From Didemnitutus sp041906465 (lineage in GTDB: Bacteria; Verrucomicrobiota; Verrucomicrobiia; Opitutales; Opitutaceae): DNA of 64,000 nucleotides. The position numbers and the translations under genes were made by a program. The notes below the pieces were generated by a model. It saw only the letters and a program-made list of their open reading frames with translations. It did not search any database and was not told where the DNA came from. Where the stretch lies: positions 124,001-188,000 of the forward strand of contig JAYRJE010000003.1 in the NCBI GenBank assembly GCA_041906465.1. Direction: 5' to 3'. This document shows, piece by piece, positions 1 to 10,848 of the stretch (its first letter is position 1; the number at the start of each line of letters is the position of its first letter).

Positions 1-1191
1 CTCGACGAACTGCGCGAAGCCGATCGCGAGGCGGTGCTGCTGCGCTATTTCAACAACTGCACCTTCGCCGAAGTCGGCCACCGCCTCGGCACCGGCGAGA
101 ACGCCGCACGCATGCGCGTGGAGCGTGCGCTCGACAAGCTGCACGTCATCCTGCGCCGCAAAGGCCTCGCCGGCGGTGTCGCCGCGCTCGGCGCGGCGAT
201 GACGAAGAATGCGGTCGCTGCGGCTCCCGCGGAACTCGCGGCCGCGGTCACACCCGCTGCTACCGCGGCGGGATCGATCGCCGCGGGTGCCGGCGCGGGC
301 GGAGCGGCGGCGATTCTCATGAGCAAGGTGACGATGGCAGTGATCGGCGCGGGTGTGGTGTCGCTCGCGGTGCTGTGCCTGCAACAACAGCAGGAGCTCG
401 CGGCGGAGCGCGAAGCGCTCGTGCGCGACCGCGAGCAGCACTCCGCGCGGCAGGCGGAGGTCGCTCGCATCGCGACGCAGGTCGAGCGTGTGCAAACCGA
501 CCTTGCGCGTCTGCCGAACGCCGAAGAGCTGCCGCCGCCCGATCCCGTGGAGCTGGAGCGCAAGCGGCTGGATATGGTGATTCGGAAGGGGGAATTGGAC
601 GTTTTCTACGGACCGCTTTTCCGCCGGTTGAAGCTCGCTCCGACGCAGCTTGATGCGCTCAAGACGCTTCTGGTGGAGCGGAATCAAGCAATCTACGATG
701 CGAACCAACTGGCCAAGCAAGAGGGCGTAGAGTCATTGACTTTCGCCGAGCAGAAGGAGGTTGCACGCCAGGCGTCGGAAGTGGTGGACGCCGAGATCGT
801 CGCGCTGATTGGGTCAGAGAGTTTTGCTGTGCTTTCTGACTTCAGTCGTCCCTATGGGGCTTTCGGATTGCTCGGCCAGTCACCCGATAAGATCGACGAA
901 ACGGAGCGTTGGGATCGAGCCAAGAGGCTCGGCGATTTGTGGGAGCGAACGAATTTCCATCGCAGCTTGGAAGAGGCAACGCGCGGTGCGATGTCCGACG
1001 AATTCATCATCGGAGCGAAATCATTCATGACGGCGCAGCAGTTCCAGGAGCTGCTGGAGGAGAATCAAAGTGCAGTGTCTTTTGCACGGATGCTGGAGCT
1101 GCAGCGGGCTGCCGCTTACGCGGGTAAGCTTAAACTCTCCCGGAAATCAGAGAAGGACTACACGCCGGCGTCCACAGCTGTCTCCAAATGA
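1..1191 (+). CDS. ECF-type sigma factor with membrane-anchored C-terminal extension (5' end outside window)
   Basis: The frame is open from base 1, so the N-terminus (sigma region 2) lies upstream of the window. The first 55 or so residues are a sigma-70 region 4 helix-turn-helix: LREADREAVLLRYF followed by TFAEVGHRLG and ENAARMRVERALDKL. An Ala/Gly-rich linker follows, then one hydrophobic segment (VTMAVIGAGVVSLAVLCL), a charged coiled coil and about 220 residues of soluble helical sequence I do not recognise. Sigma factors with such tails are known in Planctomycetes and Verrucomicrobia. The tail would place the output domain across the inner membrane, possibly working as a built-in anti-sigma or sensor (inference). 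The stop overlaps the next start as ATGA, so the two genes are probably translationally coupled. Confidence 0.85.
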   Translation, partial: LDELREADREAVLLRYFNNCTFAEVGHRLGTGENAARMRVERALDKLHVILRRKGLAGGVAALGAAMTKNAVAAAPAELAAAVTPAATAAGSIAAGAGAGGAAAILMSKVTMAVIGAGVVSLAVLCLQQQQELAAEREALVRDREQHSARQAEVARIATQVERVQTDLARLPNAEELPPPDPVELERKRLDMVIRKGELDVFYGPLFRRLKLAPTQLDALKTLLVERNQAIYDANQLAKQEGVESLTFAEQKEVARQASEVVDAEIVALIGSESFAVLSDFSRPYGAFGLLGQSPDKIDETERWDRAKRLGDLWERTNFHRSLEEATRGAMSDEFIIGAKSFMTAQQFQELLEENQSAVSFARMLELQRAAAYAGKLKLSRKSEKDYTPASTAVSK

Positions 1192-2201
1192 TCTCCACGC
1201 GTTTCCGAATAGTGCTTCTAGCAACAGGCGTGGTTACCGGTTTGATCCTCGCGCTCGTATGGGGACGGCTGAAGGCGCGGGCACTAGCGTTGTCCGCGGA
1301 GCGCGAAGCCTTGTGTGTGGCGGGAGATGCACTGACGCAAGACGAGGTCGCGTGGCGGGCGCGAGCCTCCGAGGTGAATTCGGAAATTGCCGCGAGAAAA
1401 ACGCAGGTGCTGGCCACATTGAGCGCCGGCGAGCGCGCGCGATCGAGGGTAGGACCACTTTTGATGCGCATGAAAGCCGAGCACGCGCACTTGGAGCCGG
1501 TAAAACGTCTGCCGCCACCGCCGCGGTCTCCCAGTGGTGGTTCGCTCTTTCCGGAGCTGATGAGCGACCCGGAATACAGTGCGCTGTTCGCAAAAACCTC
1601 ACGCAGCCTTTTCCAAGAGCACGCTCGCGCGTTACGCAAATTGGGCGTGAATGAGGAGACGGTGCAGAAAGCGGTGGACCTTCTCACGGAGGAGTTCGTC
1701 TCCGCGGCCGACTTGCATAACCTAACGGGCAGCAGCCCTTCCCGTCCGACGTCAGCTCCTGAGTATACGAAGTTACGTGAACAGCTGGAGCACGATACTC
1801 AGACGCAACTGAAGCAGCTGCTCGGGGACCATCTTTACTTGCGCTTTTCGAACGATACGGACCCAAGCAAGCGAGCTTTGCAGATCCCCACGGAGGCGTT
1901 GGAGCGCCGGCTCAGCTATTCGCCGGAGCCACTGACAACGATCCAGCTTGAGCAGCTACAGTCGTTTGAGGCGTCGCGAGGTGATCCACGCGAGCTACAG
2001 CGCGCTGATGCACAGAGAATGCGCGAGTCGCGCAAGACCGGCGTCATCCCGGTCGACGAAGCAAAGCTCGCGTTCTACCGCTCAGTGCTCACGCCGCGGC
2101 AGATGGAGGCGGTGGAGGAACTGCACCGGGAGCGGGAGGCGGCGCTCAAGCGGGAGCTGTTGCCGAAATCGCCCGAGAAGAAGGCGGCGGGCACGAAGTG
2201 A
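1188..2201 (+). CDS. Membrane-anchored coiled-coil protein, companion of the sigma factor
   Basis: 337 residues, function not recognised. Residues about 5-25 (RIVLLATGVVTGLILALVWG) are a single N-terminal membrane anchor. The rest is charged and helical, with a coiled-coil stretch near residues 30-75 and a Pro-rich linker (RLPPPPRSP) near residue 107. Layout and composition mirror the tail of the upstream sigma factor (anchor, coiled coil, PPP linker, helical domain with repeated leucines), so it may be a sigma-less relative of that tail. It starts inside the stop codon of the upstream gene (ATGA), which indicates one operon. A partner or antagonist role for the sigma factor is inference from position only. 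Confidence 0.7.
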   Translation: MISTRFRIVLLATGVVTGLILALVWGRLKARALALSAEREALCVAGDALTQDEVAWRARASEVNSEIAARKTQVLATLSAGERARSRVGPLLMRMKAEHAHLEPVKRLPPPPRSPSGGSLFPELMSDPEYSALFAKTSRSLFQEHARALRKLGVNEETVQKAVDLLTEEFVSAADLHNLTGSSPSRPTSAPEYTKLREQLEHDTQTQLKQLLGDHLYLRFSNDTDPSKRALQIPTEALERRLSYSPEPLTTIQLEQLQSFEASRGDPRELQRADAQRMRESRKTGVIPVDEAKLAFYRSVLTPRQMEAVEELHREREAALKRELLPKSPEKKAAGTK

Positions 2202-2223
2202 GGTGCGCGCGGAATCGAGGGGA

Positions 2224-2327
2224 AACGCGTTGACCTCAACGCGTTCGAGGGCGCGCGATCTCGGCGGACGTGTGAGCGCATTGAGGTCAATGCGCTCCAC
2301 CGTGCGGCGGCGAAGGGACTCGCCGCC
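2224..2327. repeat. Three consecutive perfect hairpins between convergent genes
   Basis: Three inverted repeats lie in the 126-base gap. Arms AACGCGTTGA/TCAACGCGTT are separated by CC (2224-2245). Arms GAGCGCATTGA/TCAATGCGCTC are separated by GG (2274-2297). Arms GGCGGCGA/TCGCCGCC enclose a 6-base loop (2306-2327) and end one base before the transglutaminase stop. No T-tract follows, so they are not classic intrinsic terminators, but they could stop convergent transcription or be dispersed palindromic repeats. Confidence 0.7.
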
Positions 2328-3206
2328 CTACCGCGCGGCCGGGGCGGCGTGGAGGGCGTCGTCGGTTTCGGTGACGAGGACTTCCACCGTCATCGTGCGC
2401 TTGTCGGTGCCGCGGTAGGTGCCTTTGAGCGGGGAGACGTCAGCGTAGTCGCGGCCGACGGCGACTTTCACGTGGCGGTGTGCGACGAGCGTGGCGTTGG
2501 TCGGATCGAGGCCGCACCAGCCGGTGCCGTTGATGAAGACTTCCACCCAGGCGTGGCTGGCTTGGGCGCCTTTGAGCTGATCGCGCGGACCGTTGTAGAG
2601 ATAGCCGCTCACGTAGCGCGCGGGGATTTTCAAGGCGCGGCAGTAACCGATCATCACGTGGGCGAAGTCCTGGCAGACGCCGTGGCGAGCCTGCAGCACG
2701 TCGCGCATGTGGGTGTGGACGTTGGTCGACGCGGGCACGTAGCGAAACTCGGCGTGGATGTGGCGCATGATCGCCTGCGCGGCTTGCCAGGCATCGGTGG
2801 CCCCGGCGGCGGCGGTGTGGGCGAGCGCGGTGATTTCGGGTGTGGTGGCGACGTAGGTGGAGTCGGGCAGGAAGTCGTAGCAGCGGTCCTGGAGGAGGCA
2901 GTCGCCGATGCGCGCGAGCGGCACGGGCTCCGCGTCGGCTGGGAGCGCGGGCGTATCGCGGGTGAAGACGAGCGCGGTCGCTTCGACGAGGAGTTCGGTG
3001 TGGGGCGCTCCGATTTCGAAGAGGTGAACGCAGTTCGAGTAGAAATCGAGGTAGTGCGAAGAGCGGGCGTCCGGCGAGACGCGGAGGTCGAAGTGGCGGC
3101 ATTCCTGACCGTCGGTCGACGCGGGGCGCAGGCGGGCCTCGTTGAAGCTCTCGCGCACGGGCGCAGCGTAGACGTAGCGCGTGCGGTGCAGCGTGTGGAG
3201 CTTCAT
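2328..3206 (-). CDS. Transglutaminase-like cysteine protein (triad member)
   Basis: 292 residues. The N-terminal about 80 residues (MKLHTLHRTRYVYAAPVRES) match the bacterial transglutaminase N-terminal beta domain. The core carries the papain-like triad: Cys178 in HGVCQDFAH, His218 in QASHAWVEV and Asp234 in GLDPTN. No signal peptide is seen, so the protein should be cytoplasmic. It overlaps the alpha-E gene by 4 bases and is the last gene of a three-gene minus-strand operon with a circularly permuted ATP-grasp protein. The trio recurs widely in bacteria and has been proposed to make or process a peptide or amide-linked product. Whether this member acts as protease, amidase or transglutaminase cannot be read from sequence. 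Confidence 0.9.
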   Translation of the reverse strand: MKLHTLHRTRYVYAAPVRESFNEARLRPASTDGQECRHFDLRVSPDARSSHYLDFYSNCVHLFEIGAPHTELLVEATALVFTRDTPALPADAEPVPLARIGDCLLQDRCYDFLPDSTYVATTPEITALAHTAAAGATDAWQAAQAIMRHIHAEFRYVPASTNVHTHMRDVLQARHGVCQDFAHVMIGYCRALKIPARYVSGYLYNGPRDQLKGAQASHAWVEVFINGTGWCGLDPTNATLVAHRHVKVAVGRDYADVSPLKGTYRGTDKRTMTVEVLVTETDDALHAAPAAR

Positions 3207-4240
3207 GCGCGCGCGCGGAGCTGTTGCTGCTGCTGCTGCTCTTCTTGTTGGCGCAGCTCGTAATCCTCGAGGGTGTGGAAGGCTTGGAAAATGTAGGTCT
3301 GGAAGAGCGCGCCGCCGATGTCGTTGAGGCGGGTCTGGAGCTGATCGATGTAGGTGTGCAGGCCGACCGCAAAGACGTCGTCGGCGGAGCTGAAGCTGAG
3401 TTCGGCGAGCAAGCGGCCGGCGAGTTTCTCGGCGTCGTTGCTGAAGCGGTCGCCGGCGACGCCGGAGATGCGGCGCAGCGCGGCGTCGAGGGCGCGGACG
3501 CAGAAGCGGACGGAGCGGGGAAAGTTGTCCGAGAGGAGCAGAAACTCGGCGACGTAGGCGGGCTGCACCTCGGCGCCGTGGAGGGCCTTGTAGGCGTCCC
3601 AGGCGGAGCAGGAGCGGAGGACGGCGGACCAGCCGAGGGCGTCTTCCTGGCTGATGGTGTGAGGCGCGCCGCGGGCGGGGACGGAGGCGTGGCGGACGTC
3701 GAGGATGCGCGAGGTCTTGTCGGCGCGCTCGAGGAAGCAGCCGGCTTGCATGAAATTCCAGCCCTCGTTGCGGACGACCGTGGCGTTGGCGAGGCCGTTG
3801 AGCAGGAGCGAGCTGTTCTTCACCTCGAGGAAGAACTCATGCGGGCCGCTGCGCCAGAGGCGGCGGGCGGCGGGCGAGTGGAGGAAAAGATAGAGGCGGT
3901 TCAGTTCCTCCCAGAACTCGACCGTGAGCTGGTCGCGGACCATGCGGGCGTTTTCGCGGGCTTGGTTGATGGAGGAAACGATGGAGTTCGGATTCGCGGC
4001 CTCGAAGACGAGGAACTCCGTGACGTCCTCGCCGGTGGCGTGCGTGTGGAGTTGGTGAAAGAGTCCGTCGTCGCCGGTGCTTTGGACGATCGGCATCCAC
4101 AGGCCGGCGAGCGTCTGGTCGTCGAGGCGCCGGATGTCGAGGAGGAGCTGGAGGTTGACGTCGACGAGGCGCGCGGTGTTGTCGGCCCGCTCGATGTAGC
4201 GGCTGAGCCAGTAGAGGGAATTGGCGACGCGGGAGAGCAC
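3203..4240 (-). CDS. Alpha-E domain protein (triad member)
   Basis: 345 residues, all helical. It begins with the family signature MLSRVANSLYWLSRYIERADNTARLVDVN and keeps the later motif NEGWNFMQAGCFLERADKTSRILDVR, which repeats the IERAD/LERAD pattern. Length fits the family (about 310-350). The biochemical role of alpha-E proteins is not established; they almost always travel with a circularly permuted ATP-grasp protein and a transglutaminase, as here. The C-terminus ends in a Gln-rich tail (RQQEEQQQQQQLRARA) encoded by a run of CAG-type codons near 3219-3245, which may vary in length. It lies 61 bases downstream of the ATP-grasp gene and overlaps the transglutaminase start by 4 bases. Confidence 0.9.
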   Translation of the reverse strand: MLSRVANSLYWLSRYIERADNTARLVDVNLQLLLDIRRLDDQTLAGLWMPIVQSTGDDGLFHQLHTHATGEDVTEFLVFEAANPNSIVSSINQARENARMVRDQLTVEFWEELNRLYLFLHSPAARRLWRSGPHEFFLEVKNSSLLLNGLANATVVRNEGWNFMQAGCFLERADKTSRILDVRHASVPARGAPHTISQEDALGWSAVLRSCSAWDAYKALHGAEVQPAYVAEFLLLSDNFPRSVRFCVRALDAALRRISGVAGDRFSNDAEKLAGRLLAELSFSSADDVFAVGLHTYIDQLQTRLNDIGGALFQTYIFQAFHTLEDYELRQQEEQQQQQQLRARA

Positions 4241-4301
4241 GGTGGACAGAGGACGGAGAGCGGAGGACCGAGGACGGATGGAAGGCTGACGGCGGTGGTG
4301 G

Positions 4302-5795
4302 TTATTCGTTGCCGTAGAGCACCCAGGTTTCCTTTGAGCCGCCGCCTTGGGAAGAGTTGACCACGAGGGAGCCTTTGCGCAGCGCGACGCGGGTGAGGCC
4401 GCCGGGAATGACGACGGGCTTCTCGCCGTAAAGGATGAAGGGTCGCAGGTCGACGTGGCGGCCGCCGAAGCCTTCGTCGTCGCTCCACGTCGGATGGCGC
4501 GAGAGGGAGATCATGGGTTGCGCGATGTAGTTGCGCGGGTCGGCGAGGATTTTTTGGCGAAACTCATCGCGCTCGGCTTGCGTGGCCCTCGGGCCCATGA
4601 GCATGCCGTAGCCGCCGGCCTCGTTGGCGGCTTTGACGACGAGTTGATCGAGATTGTCGACAATGTAGGCGCGGTCGGCCGCCTCGCTCGCGAGGTAGGT
4701 CGGGACGTTGGGGAGGAGTGGTTCCTGGTCGAGGTAGTATTTGATGAGGCGGGGGACGAAGTAATACATCACCTTGTCGTCCGCGACGCCGGTGCCGATG
4801 GAGTTGGCGAGCGAGACCGTGCCGGCGCGGTAGGCATTCACGAGGCCCGGCACGCCGAGCGCGGAGTCGCGGCGGAAGACGGTCGGATCGAGAAAATCGT
4901 CGTCGATGCGCCGGTAGATCACGTGGACGGGACGCAGGCCTTTAGTGGTGCGCATGTAGACGTGTTGGTCGCGCACCACGAGATCGCGCCCCTCGACGAT
5001 CTCGATGCCCATCTGGCGGGCGAGGTAAGTGTGTTCGAAGTAAGCGGAGTTGTAGGCGCCGGGCGTGAGCAGCACGACGGTCGGATCGGCAACGCCGGCG
5101 GGGGCGACATAGCGGAGGAGTTTCAACAACTCGGCCGGGTAATGATCGACCGGGCGGACGCCGCAGGTTTCGTAGATGTCGGGGAAGGTGCGTTTGAGTG
5201 CGCGGCGGTTTTCGAGCACGTAGCTGACGCCGGACGGGCAACGGGCGTTGTCTTCGAGGACGAGGTATTGGCCCTTGTCGTCGCGGATGATGTCGGTGCC
5301 GCAGACGTGGATGTAAATGTCGCGCGGGACCTTGGCGTTCACGAACTCGCGGCGAAAATGTTTTGCGGAGAGCACGTAGTGCGCGGGGATCGTCCCGTCG
5401 CGCAGGATGTGTTGCTCGTGATAGATGTCGTGCAGGAACAGATTCAGCGCAGTGATGCGTTGCAGCAGACCGGCTTCGAGCTGCTTCCACTCGCCCGCCG
5501 GGATGATGCGCGGCACCAGATCGAAGGGGAAAACACGCTCCGTGCCTTGAGCGTCACCGTAGACGTTGAACGTGATGCCCTGACGGAGGAACGCGAGGTC
5601 GACGGAGCGGCGCTTGGCGTTGAACGTGTCGACGTCGATGCCCTGAAAGCGCTGCGCGAAACGCTGGTAGTGTGGTCGCGGGTGGCCATCCGCACGGAAC
5701 ATTTCGTCGAAGAAGGTCTCCGGCTCGTAGCGGTCGAACAGCGCTGCGCTGGACCGAACCGGCGGGCCGGACAACGTCGGGGCAGGGGTTGTCAT
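4302..5795 (-). CDS. Circularly permuted type 2 ATP-grasp protein (triad member)
   Basis: 497 residues. Family motifs are clear: FDRYEPETFFDEMFRADGHPRPHY near the N-terminus, RIIPAGEWKQLEAGLLQRITALNLFLHDIYH near residue 100, LEDNARCPSGVSYVLENR, and a C-terminal GKVVIPGG-like segment (EKPVVIPGGLTRVALRKGSLVVNSSQGGGSK). ATP-grasp enzymes join a carboxylate to an amine or thiol through an acyl-phosphate; the substrate of this class is unknown. It is the first gene of the triad operon and is transcribed divergently from secA. Start ATG at 5795 is taken because the family N-terminus begins within 15-20 residues of it. Confidence 0.93.
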   Translation of the reverse strand: MTTPAPTLSGPPVRSSAALFDRYEPETFFDEMFRADGHPRPHYQRFAQRFQGIDVDTFNAKRRSVDLAFLRQGITFNVYGDAQGTERVFPFDLVPRIIPAGEWKQLEAGLLQRITALNLFLHDIYHEQHILRDGTIPAHYVLSAKHFRREFVNAKVPRDIYIHVCGTDIIRDDKGQYLVLEDNARCPSGVSYVLENRRALKRTFPDIYETCGVRPVDHYPAELLKLLRYVAPAGVADPTVVLLTPGAYNSAYFEHTYLARQMGIEIVEGRDLVVRDQHVYMRTTKGLRPVHVIYRRIDDDFLDPTVFRRDSALGVPGLVNAYRAGTVSLANSIGTGVADDKVMYYFVPRLIKYYLDQEPLLPNVPTYLASEAADRAYIVDNLDQLVVKAANEAGGYGMLMGPRATQAERDEFRQKILADPRNYIAQPMISLSRHPTWSDDEGFGGRHVDLRPFILYGEKPVVIPGGLTRVALRKGSLVVNSSQGGGSKETWVLYGNE

Positions 5796-5946
5796 GTCGG
5801 ATTGGCCTCAGCAGGCGCCGTGCAAACGATGCGATAATTTTCGATTGATGCGGACCTATTTGGGAACGAGGCATTTGCTGGCGATGCTTCGCGAACCATT
5901 TGTCAGTTGCGCTGTCAGTCCGCTGCGCTAATCGTTCCGCTCTTTC

Positions 5947-8928
<2,982 letters not shown>

Positions 8929-8960
8929 CGCGTCCAAGTTCGCTGACTCCGCTCCTGGAG

Positions 8961-8980
8961 GGCTCGGCTCTGGCCGAGCC
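8961..8980. repeat. Perfect 8-bp hairpin between secA and lnt
   Basis: Arms GGCTCGGC/GCCGAGCC enclose loop TCTG. There is no T-tract, so an intrinsic terminator is unlikely. It sits 32 bases after the secA stop and 71 bases before lnt, and resembles the other palindromes scattered through the gaps of this window. Confidence 0.6.
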
Positions 8981-9051
8981 GCGAACATTCCTGCCCCAAA
9001 CGCAGCGGTCCGGCTGGAGCCGCACCCGCCCTTCTTCGATCTGCCGCGACC

Positions 9052-10710
9052 ATGAGCGCTGAGACGAACGCCGCCCACGATCCCTACGCCCCGAAGCTGA
9101 CCTTCTGGCAAGAAAACCCCCACCTCGGCTGGGGCCTCTGGGTTTTCGGGCTCACCGTCGCGCTCACTTACGTGGCGTTCCCGCCCGTGGGCGCCGGTGA
9201 GGCGGGCTATGTGCTTGCGGCACCGGCGTTGCTGTGGGCGTTTCGCACGCCGCACTTCAAGCCCTATGCTCTCACCATGCTGGCGGCCAATGTCGTCGCG
9301 TGGACGTGGCTGCTGTCGTGGCTCGCCAACGCCTATTGGCTCGCGCCGTTCCTGCTCGGGCCGTTCATGGGCGTGCTGGCGACGCTGTGGTATCTCGCCG
9401 CGTGGTGGTTCGTGCCGAAGCTGCGTGGGCATCGCGCACTGGTGCGGCTGATCGGCGTCGGTGGACTCGCGAGTCTCTGGGTGATGAGCGAGGCGTTCCG
9501 CAGCTGGCTGTTCGGCGGGTTCCCCTGGCTGCCGCTGGCGGCGACGCAGTGGCAGCGTCCGCTCGTGTTGCAGAGCGCGTCCTACGGTGGGGCGTGGGTC
9601 GTGTCGTTCGTGCTCGTGTTTTTCAGCTGCGGCGTGGCGGCGTATGCGCACCGCATTTTCTTCGAGGGCGCGACGGGGCTGCGAAAACGCAGCCCGGAGT
9701 TCATGGCGGCGCTGATGCTGCTCGTCTTCACGTCGTTTCCGTTCCTCGCCGAGATGATGGGCCAGCAACGGCACAAGGTCGCGCGCGTCGCGCTCGTGCA
9801 GCCGAACATTCCCCAGGGGGAAAAGTGGGATGCGGCGAAGGCGAACGACGTCGTGCGCACGATCGAGAAGGTCGTCGCCGACGCCAACGATCGCGGCGCG
9901 CCCGACGCGATTTTTCTGCCCGAGGCCGTCGTGCCGTGGCCGGTCCATCGCGACCCGGCGGTGCAGGCGTGGCTCGAGTCGATTTCGAAGCGCACGGGCA
10001 AGCCGCTCGTGCTCGGCAGTGTGTTCACGCGCGGCAGCGGCGAGGCGGAAGAATGGTTCAATGGCGCGTTCGTGGTTGATCCGGTGACGGGCCTGCAGGA
10101 GCCGGGCTACGCGAAACGGAAGCTCGTGCCGTTCGGCGAATTCGTGCCGTTCCGCTCCGTGCTCGGGTGGCTGACCAAGTTCGTGCCACTCGGGCCGGGG
10201 GATTTTTCGCGCGGCGATGACTCGCAGCCGCTGCTGCTCACCGCGGGTCGCAACGTTACGCCGCTGGGCATGCTGATCTGTTACGAAGATATTTTTCCCA
10301 GCCTCGCGCGCCAAAGTGTGCGGGATGGCGCGGATGTGCTCGCAGTCGTCACGAACAATGGCTGGTTCGGCACCGGCGGTGCGGCTTATCAGCATGCAAC
10401 GCACTCGGTGCTGCGCGCGGTGGAAAACCGCCGCCCGCTCGTGCGCGTCGGCAATGCGGGCTGGTCGGGCTGGATCGACGAGTTTGGCAACATTCGTGCG
10501 AACCTGCGCGACGAGGAAGGGAGCGTGTATTTCCGCGGTTACGAATCGGTGAACGTCACGCGCGACCTGCGCTGGTTGAAGCGGCAGAGTTTCTACACCG
10601 CGCACGGTGATTGGTTTCTCGTAGTGGCGGCGGTGTTGGCGACGGTTGCCTATTACCTGCTCCTCTCGCTGCGCCCGCCGACGCCGAAGCTGGGTGAAAC
10701 CGTGTTCTGA
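9052..10710 (+). CDS. lnt: Apolipoprotein N-acyltransferase
   Basis: 552 residues. The N-terminal half holds about six hydrophobic segments (residues 25-240), the C-terminal half a nitrilase-fold periplasmic domain, and a last membrane helix lies near residue 530. The catalytic triad is visible as Glu291 (FLPEAVVPWP), Lys357 (KRKLVPFGEFVPF) and Cys410 (MLICYEDIFP). The enzyme adds the third acyl chain to the N-terminal cysteine of lipoproteins, the last step of lipoprotein maturation. It follows secA on the same strand after 123 bases. Start ATG at 9052 is accepted because the first membrane segment begins about 25 residues in. Confidence 0.96.
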   Translation: MSAETNAAHDPYAPKLTFWQENPHLGWGLWVFGLTVALTYVAFPPVGAGEAGYVLAAPALLWAFRTPHFKPYALTMLAANVVAWTWLLSWLANAYWLAPFLLGPFMGVLATLWYLAAWWFVPKLRGHRALVRLIGVGGLASLWVMSEAFRSWLFGGFPWLPLAATQWQRPLVLQSASYGGAWVVSFVLVFFSCGVAAYAHRIFFEGATGLRKRSPEFMAALMLLVFTSFPFLAEMMGQQRHKVARVALVQPNIPQGEKWDAAKANDVVRTIEKVVADANDRGAPDAIFLPEAVVPWPVHRDPAVQAWLESISKRTGKPLVLGSVFTRGSGEAEEWFNGAFVVDPVTGLQEPGYAKRKLVPFGEFVPFRSVLGWLTKFVPLGPGDFSRGDDSQPLLLTAGRNVTPLGMLICYEDIFPSLARQSVRDGADVLAVVTNNGWFGTGGAAYQHATHSVLRAVENRRPLVRVGNAGWSGWIDEFGNIRANLRDEEGSVYFRGYESVNVTRDLRWLKRQSFYTAHGDWFLVVAAVLATVAYYLLLSLRPPTPKLGETVF

Positions 10711-10764
10711 ACGCTCGGCGTTACGCGCCGGCGCCGGAACATCAGCGAACGGGCAGGGCGGTGT

Positions 10765-10785
10765 TTGTAACGTATTACGTTACAA
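10765..10785. promoter_or_regulatory. Perfect palindrome with GTATTAC core, copy 1
   Basis: Ten-base arms TTGTAACGTA and TACGTTACAA flank a single T, making a 21-base perfect inverted repeat in the gap between the convergent lnt and lactonase genes. The arms are AT-rich and no T-run follows, so a protein-binding site or a mobile palindromic repeat fits better than a terminator. A second copy lies 59 bases away, centre to centre. Confidence 0.6.
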
Positions 10786-10820
10786 CTTTGTCGGGGCACG
10801 TCTCACATGAACCCCCGCAG

Positions 10821-10847
10821 GGTTTGTAACGTATTATGTTACAAACC
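10821..10847. promoter_or_regulatory. Near-perfect palindrome with GTATTAT core, copy 2
   Basis: Thirteen-base arms around a central T (GGTTTGTAACGTA on the left) match with one mismatch (G at 10831 against T at 10837). A CCCCC/GGGGG pair at 10812-10816 and 10852-10856 could lengthen the stem. It ends one base before the lactonase stop codon, so it may also help end that transcript. Confidence 0.6.
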
Positions 10848-10848
10848 G

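Noticed and set aside
3219..3245. CAG-type codon run at the end of the alpha-E gene considered as a repeat element
   Set aside because: It is short, in frame, and simply encodes the Gln-rich tail.
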